NCBI GenBank assembly: GCA_023475835.1
Contig: JAMCVM010000009.1
Coordinates: 1-47,946 of the forward strand
Source of the DNA: Bacillota bacterium
Lineage (GTDB): Bacteria > Bacillota > Sulfobacillia > Sulfobacillales > Sulfobacillaceae
Direction of reading: 5' to 3'
DNA: 47,946 nt
Shown: piece after piece, positions 44,515 through 47,946 of the stretch
Layout: each line of letters starts with the position of its first letter
How positions within the stretch are numbered: the first letter of the stretch is position 1
Translations under genes and position numbers: made by a program
Notes under the pieces: generated by a model
What the model was told of the DNA's origin: nothing
The model's input: only the letters and a program-made list of their open reading frames with translations
The model's database searches: none

Positions 44515-45741
44515 ATGTCTCATAATTTATTTTGGCTGTATACCATCCGCGCTTTTCGTAGCTTCACCACAGCGTTTTTGACGGTGGCCTTTCCTCTTTA
44601 TCTGGCCGTCGGCGGATACTCGGCCGCACGCATCGGCTGGACGCTCACCTTTTCGGGCGTGCTGACGGCAGGCTTGGTAGTTGCAGTGGGTTTCGGCGGT
44701 GACCTTTGGGGACGTCGCACTATTATTATCTTATTAGGCCTGTTATCCGTTGTCGGCGCCGGCCTTTTGTCGTGGACGGATGCTCTTTGGGTAGTCGTCC
44801 TCGCCAGTGGACTCGGGGGAGTGGGTCGTGGCGGCGGTGCGGGCAGTGGGGGCTCGTGGGGGCCGGTGTTTCCGGCCGAGCAACCGTTACTGGCCGCGTC
44901 GGTTACGGCCGAACGGCGCACGGAGGCGTTCGGACGCATTTCCTTCATTGGCGTGATGGCTGGGGCTTTGGGATCGTTGGTGGCCGGATTGCCGGCAGTG
45001 CTCCATCGGCACGGTTGGGCCTGGCTACCGTCATACCATGTGCTCTTCGCCCTGGCCGCGGTGATTTCGTTAATCATGGTGGTTGCCAGTTTTTCTCTGC
45101 GAGAGACTCCTCCTTCCAAGAAACCGGCTGAAGATACCGCCAATGCTCCGCCGATCTCGCCCTGGCAACTGATTCGGCGATTGTCTCTGACCAACGCGCT
45201 CAACGGCCTTGGCTTCGGATTTCTGGGTCCTTTGTTGACCTATTGGTTCTATCGCCGATACCACGTAGGCCCCGGCGAGCTTGCCATTTTGTATGCGCTC
45301 ATCAATCTGGTCTCGGCCATTCCCTATCTCGGCGCGGCTAAGTTAAGCGCGCGCTTTGGTTCCGTCCGCACTGTGACTGTCACCCGTTCTCTTGGCCTGC
45401 TGATGCTCTTGGGCATGGTCTGGGCACCAACATTTGCCTGGGCGGGAGTCGCCTATGCGCTGCGCATGGCCTTCAATTCACTTGGTATGCCAGCCAGGCA
45501 ATCTTTTACCATGGCCGTCTCCAATGACCGCTATCGCAGCCGCATCTCGGCTTTTAGCCAACTGCCCTCGCAGGTGACCTCCATGATCTCGCCCGCCATA
45601 GGCGGATCGTTGATGGACGCCTTTTTAAATGTGCCCATTTTCGGTGCCGTCGTATTTATGGGAGCCAATGTCGTGGCCTATTGGTTTGCGTTTAGAAATG
45701 TGACCCCGCCCGAGGAACAAAAACAGGTTCTGACGTCCTAG
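44515..45741 (+). CDS. MFS transporter (probable drug/solute exporter)
   Basis: The 408-residue protein has twelve predicted hydrophobic segments and the MFS loop-2 motif A in the form GGDLWGRRT, typical of drug:proton antiporters. A glycine-rich stretch (GGVGRGGGAGSGGSWGP) lies in the fourth helix region. LGMPARQSFTMAVSNDRYRSR is the second-half motif. The ATG at 44515 follows GGGGGG by six bases and continues the mannosyltransferase transcript or an own one controlled by the upstream palindrome. Substrate unknown. The esterase gene follows after 19 bases, so the pair may handle the same compound. Confidence 0.85.
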   Translation: MSHNLFWLYTIRAFRSFTTAFLTVAFPLYLAVGGYSAARIGWTLTFSGVLTAGLVVAVGFGGDLWGRRTIIILLGLLSVVGAGLLSWTDALWVVVLASGLGGVGRGGGAGSGGSWGPVFPAEQPLLAASVTAERRTEAFGRISFIGVMAGALGSLVAGLPAVLHRHGWAWLPSYHVLFALAAVISLIMVVASFSLRETPPSKKPAEDTANAPPISPWQLIRRLSLTNALNGLGFGFLGPLLTYWFYRRYHVGPGELAILYALINLVSAIPYLGAAKLSARFGSVRTVTVTRSLGLLMLLGMVWAPTFAWAGVAYALRMAFNSLGMPARQSFTMAVSNDRYRSRISAFSQLPSQVTSMISPAIGGSLMDAFLNVPIFGAVVFMGANVVAYWFAFRNVTPPEEQKQVLTS

Positions 45742-45760
45742 ATACCAAAGGAGGATTGGG

Positions 45761-46747
45761 ATGTATCGCCTCACCAGTTTCTGGCATGTAAGCTCCGTCC
45801 TGGCTCACAATCCGCTATCCGATCCCGCTCGCCGAAGGACTTGGGTGCTTACGCCGGACGATTATCCCGACGATGCTCCCTTGCCCAGCATTTGGATGCT
45901 CGCCAGTTTTATGAGCACCGGCTCGGCATTTCTATCGTTTCGGCCCTGGCAAGAGAATTTCATGGATCGGGTCTCCCGCCTCCGAAAGTCGGGCGCACTG
46001 CTACCGGTTCGCTTCGTATTACCCGACGTCTTTACCGCGGTCGGCGGCAGTCAATTCATCGATTCTCCGGCTATCGGCCGTTACCAGACGTATCTCTGGC
46101 ACGAACTCCTGCCTGCCGTAGAGGCGCGCTATGCCACCGGTCGGCGGGGACTCGCCGGCACTTCGTCGGGAGGCTATGGGGCCATCATCACCGCCTTGCT
46201 CGGCCCGCCGCTGTTTAGCGGCGTTGCCGCTCACGCGGCCGATATGGGCTTTTCTTGGTGCTACCTCAGCGAATTTCCCAAACTACTGGACGTACTGCGC
46301 ACGTGCGGCGGGCTGGAAATTTTTTGGCATCGGTTCCAAAACGCGGCTCAAAAACCGCCGTCTTGGCTCTCCGCTATCAATCTCATGGCGATGGCTATGG
46401 CCTACAGCCCCAATTTGAACGCACCCCCGCCCCACGCCGACTTGCCTCTCGATCCCTTCACCTTAGAAATCCGACCAAGGGTCTGGACGCGGTGGCTGGA
46501 ATGGGATCCCATCTCCTTGATTGATCGTCCCGAAATCCAAGATCGGGCGCGCCAACTCCAATATTTCTACTTTGACGCAGGCCTCAGCGACCAGTATCAC
46601 TTGCAATACGGTGCTGAACTATTTCACCGCAAACTCAGTAATTATGCGATCGAGCACGACTTCGCTCCCTTCGAAGGTGATCATTTTGGCACCCAATCGC
46701 GTTTTGATCTCAGTCTTCCGCGACTAGCCGAAGCCCTGAGTGTTTGA
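45761..46747 (+). CDS. Putative esterase (alpha/beta hydrolase, Fes/EsteraseD type)
   Basis: The alpha/beta hydrolase (328 residues) has the nucleophile elbow GTSSGGYGA near 132-140, an acid site in YFDAGLSDQYH and a histidine in FEGDHFG, the triad order of the esterase D/antigen-85 group. The N-terminus lacks a secretion signal. AAAGGAGG lies six bases before ATG 45761, 19 bases after the MFS stop. Siderophore, acyl-sugar or formyl-glutathione-type esters are possible; the sequence does not decide. Confidence 0.8.
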   Translation: MYRLTSFWHVSSVLAHNPLSDPARRRTWVLTPDDYPDDAPLPSIWMLASFMSTGSAFLSFRPWQENFMDRVSRLRKSGALLPVRFVLPDVFTAVGGSQFIDSPAIGRYQTYLWHELLPAVEARYATGRRGLAGTSSGGYGAIITALLGPPLFSGVAAHAADMGFSWCYLSEFPKLLDVLRTCGGLEIFWHRFQNAAQKPPSWLSAINLMAMAMAYSPNLNAPPPHADLPLDPFTLEIRPRVWTRWLEWDPISLIDRPEIQDRARQLQYFYFDAGLSDQYHLQYGAELFHRKLSNYAIEHDFAPFEGDHFGTQSRFDLSLPRLAEALSV

Positions 46748-46800
46748 CAACCGTCCCCAGTTCAGAGATGATATAGCAAACATGTGTTTTGAGGTGGGTT

Positions 46801-47697
46801 ATGCGCGAGATATTAAAATGGCAAGCGCGGTCGCTGGTGAATCGGCAAAACCATTCACCCTATGGATTTGATGCGACCGTAAATCCTTATCGCGGCTGCG
46901 CCCACGCCTGCCACTATTGTTACGCCCGCGATACCCATTTGTTCCTTGACCTCAACATCGGCGAAGACTTTTCTCAAAAACTCTTTGTGAAGCAACGCTC
47001 GCCCGAACAAATTCGCCAAGAAGTAAACCGTCTGCCCTTGGATCGCGTGATTGCGCTGGGCACTGCCACTGACCCCTATCAGCCGCTGGAAGGACATCAT
47101 CGGATCAGCCGGCGCCTCCTTGAAATCATCGCGGATAGCGGCCACGCAGTCACCATTACCACGAAATCCCCCTTGATTTTAAGAGACATAGACCTCCTCG
47201 AAAGGTTAGCCAACCATCATCAGCTCCGGGTGCATATCAGCCTCATCTCCCTCAACCGCGACCTTTTGCGCGTTCTCGAACCCGGGGCGCCTCCGCCCTT
47301 GGTGCGACTCCAAACCATCGCCGAGTTAACTCAGCATGCCATTCCAACTCTTTTGTTTGCCGCCCCCATCCTGCCCTATCTGACCGACCAGGAAGAGCAG
47401 TTGGCGCGATTGTTCAAGGGTGCCAGCGAGGCCTTGGTCGATGGCGTGATGGCCTCTCGCCTGCGCCTAAGCCCTACGATGAAATCTTATTTTTTTGACT
47501 GGCTCGTCACCCACTATCCTGACCTCTTGGAACCCTACCGCAGCCTTTATCCTGGATCCTCGCAATATCCACTGGCCAGTTACAGTCAGGCGCTTAGCCA
47601 ACGAGTAGCCAAACTGCAGCAGCACTATGGCCTTTCCCAACCATATCCCACACCCAAAGCCTGGCGTCCCATCAGCCAACTTGAGTTCCATTTTTAA
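46801..47697 (+). CDS. Radical SAM protein, SplB/Rv2578c-like
   Basis: The 298-residue protein has the 4Fe-4S motif CAHACHYCYAR (CxxxCxxC with Tyr) in NPYRGCAHACHYCYA, then VIALGTATDPYQPLE and VTITTKSPLILRD. These three blocks mark the Rv2578c/SPL-like radical SAM group related to spore photoproduct lyase. True SplB has further cysteines that I do not see, so a repair function is not assumed. Start is ATG 46801, with GAGGTGGG a few bases upstream, not the TTG at 46789. It stands alone after the esterase gene. Confidence 0.83.
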   Translation: MREILKWQARSLVNRQNHSPYGFDATVNPYRGCAHACHYCYARDTHLFLDLNIGEDFSQKLFVKQRSPEQIRQEVNRLPLDRVIALGTATDPYQPLEGHHRISRRLLEIIADSGHAVTITTKSPLILRDIDLLERLANHHQLRVHISLISLNRDLLRVLEPGAPPPLVRLQTIAELTQHAIPTLLFAAPILPYLTDQEEQLARLFKGASEALVDGVMASRLRLSPTMKSYFFDWLVTHYPDLLEPYRSLYPGSSQYPLASYSQALSQRVAKLQQHYGLSQPYPTPKAWRPISQLEFHF

Positions 47698-47946
47698 ACC
47701 AATAAGGGTGTGGCTCTTCTGAAGGGAAGCAAAAAATCAATGCGTATCGGCTGAAAACCCGATGTCTCTTAGGAGAAAAATTCGGATTACAGGGAGAAGA
47801 TTCGAGGGCGTGTTCGTAACCCGGTCGACTAGACAGAGCGATGGTCCCTGTGACGGAAAACCGTCAAGGTAGGGGAACTCCTGCCCTCGGATCCTTCACC
47901 GAGGAGATTCGATCCTGGCAACAGACGGCGCGGACTCTGGGAGACC
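47698..47946 (+). other. Hairpin-rich non-coding tail, cut by the window end
   Basis: No gene is seen. Four short perfect stems occur in order: ATCGG/CCGAT (47746-47763), GACGG/CCGTC (47852-47865), GGTAGG/CCTGCC (47868-47885, one G-U) and CTCGG/CCGAG (47886-47903). GTGTG at 47708 would suit the 5' end consensus of a group II intron. The stems are on the plus strand, and the right part of the structure lies outside the window. A structured RNA is possible; the class is not decided. Confidence 0.35.

Noticed and set aside
46801-47697. Spore photoproduct lyase (SplB)
   Set aside because: The CxxxCxxC pattern and blocks fit the Rv2578c-like group; the catalytic extra cysteine of SplB is not seen.

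Overview
The window looks like a chromosomal segment of a spore-forming, moderately GC-rich Firmicute, most likely a thermoacidophile of the Sulfobacillus type. The lineage is inferred. What is seen is SpoIVA of the same length as the Bacillus protein, an alpha/beta-type small acid-soluble spore protein, strong purine-rich Shine-Dalgarno sequences with frequent GTG/TTG starts, and short adenosylhomocysteinase and DinG-exonuclease fusion types. Most genes lie on the minus strand in short operons.

Layout. 1-1333: a decayed accessory strip with a TnpB C-terminal remnant and a DUF4160/DUF2442 gene pair, both damaged at the natural start. 1334-7234: housekeeping genes thrC, SASP, surE, dinG and a small orphan. 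7206-13044: an S-adenosyl-nucleoside and polyamine block. Genes for a methylthioinosine/methylthioadenosine phosphorylase, adenosylhomocysteinase, an MTA/SAH deaminase and a hotdog thioesterase form one operon, and speD, ndk and a membrane-anchored phosphoesterase form the next. Both start from readable promoters. 13152-15901: an SRPBCC protein, a putrescine-aminotransferase-like enzyme and a CorA-type transporter. 15951-19199: tRNA-Pro(GGG) with a textbook terminator, spoIVA, and a divergent RlmM-like methyltransferase.

19200-26000 is the accessory core. A 3.6 kb gene for a secreted, cysteine-free, Ig-like repeat protein is bracketed by two inverted, decayed copies of one transposon-like sequence, and a ruined tnpB lies beside one of them. 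26020-30889: a class B penicillin-binding protein, a polysaccharide deacetylase translationally coupled to a geranylgeranyl-reductase-family flavoprotein, and a second hotdog thioesterase. 31393-35010: a complete prpC-prpD-prpB 2-methylcitrate operon preceded by three 20-bp tandem repeats. 35017-46747: an envelope and glycan block with an ABC1/UbiB kinase, a tiny membrane protein, two secreted clan GH-A glycosidases, an orphan 499-residue protein, a PIG-V-like mannosyltransferase, an MFS transporter with a palindromic operator, and an esterase. 46801-47946: a radical SAM protein, then a non-coding, hairpin-rich tail cut by the window edge.

Metabolically, SpeD activity leads to methylthioadenosine and methyl transfer leads to SAH, and the neighbouring deaminase, phosphorylase and hydrolase would clear both. 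The prp operon would oxidise propionyl-CoA to pyruvate and succinate. The glycosidase, deacetylase and mannosyltransferase genes point to turnover or remodelling of a surface glycan or glycolipid.
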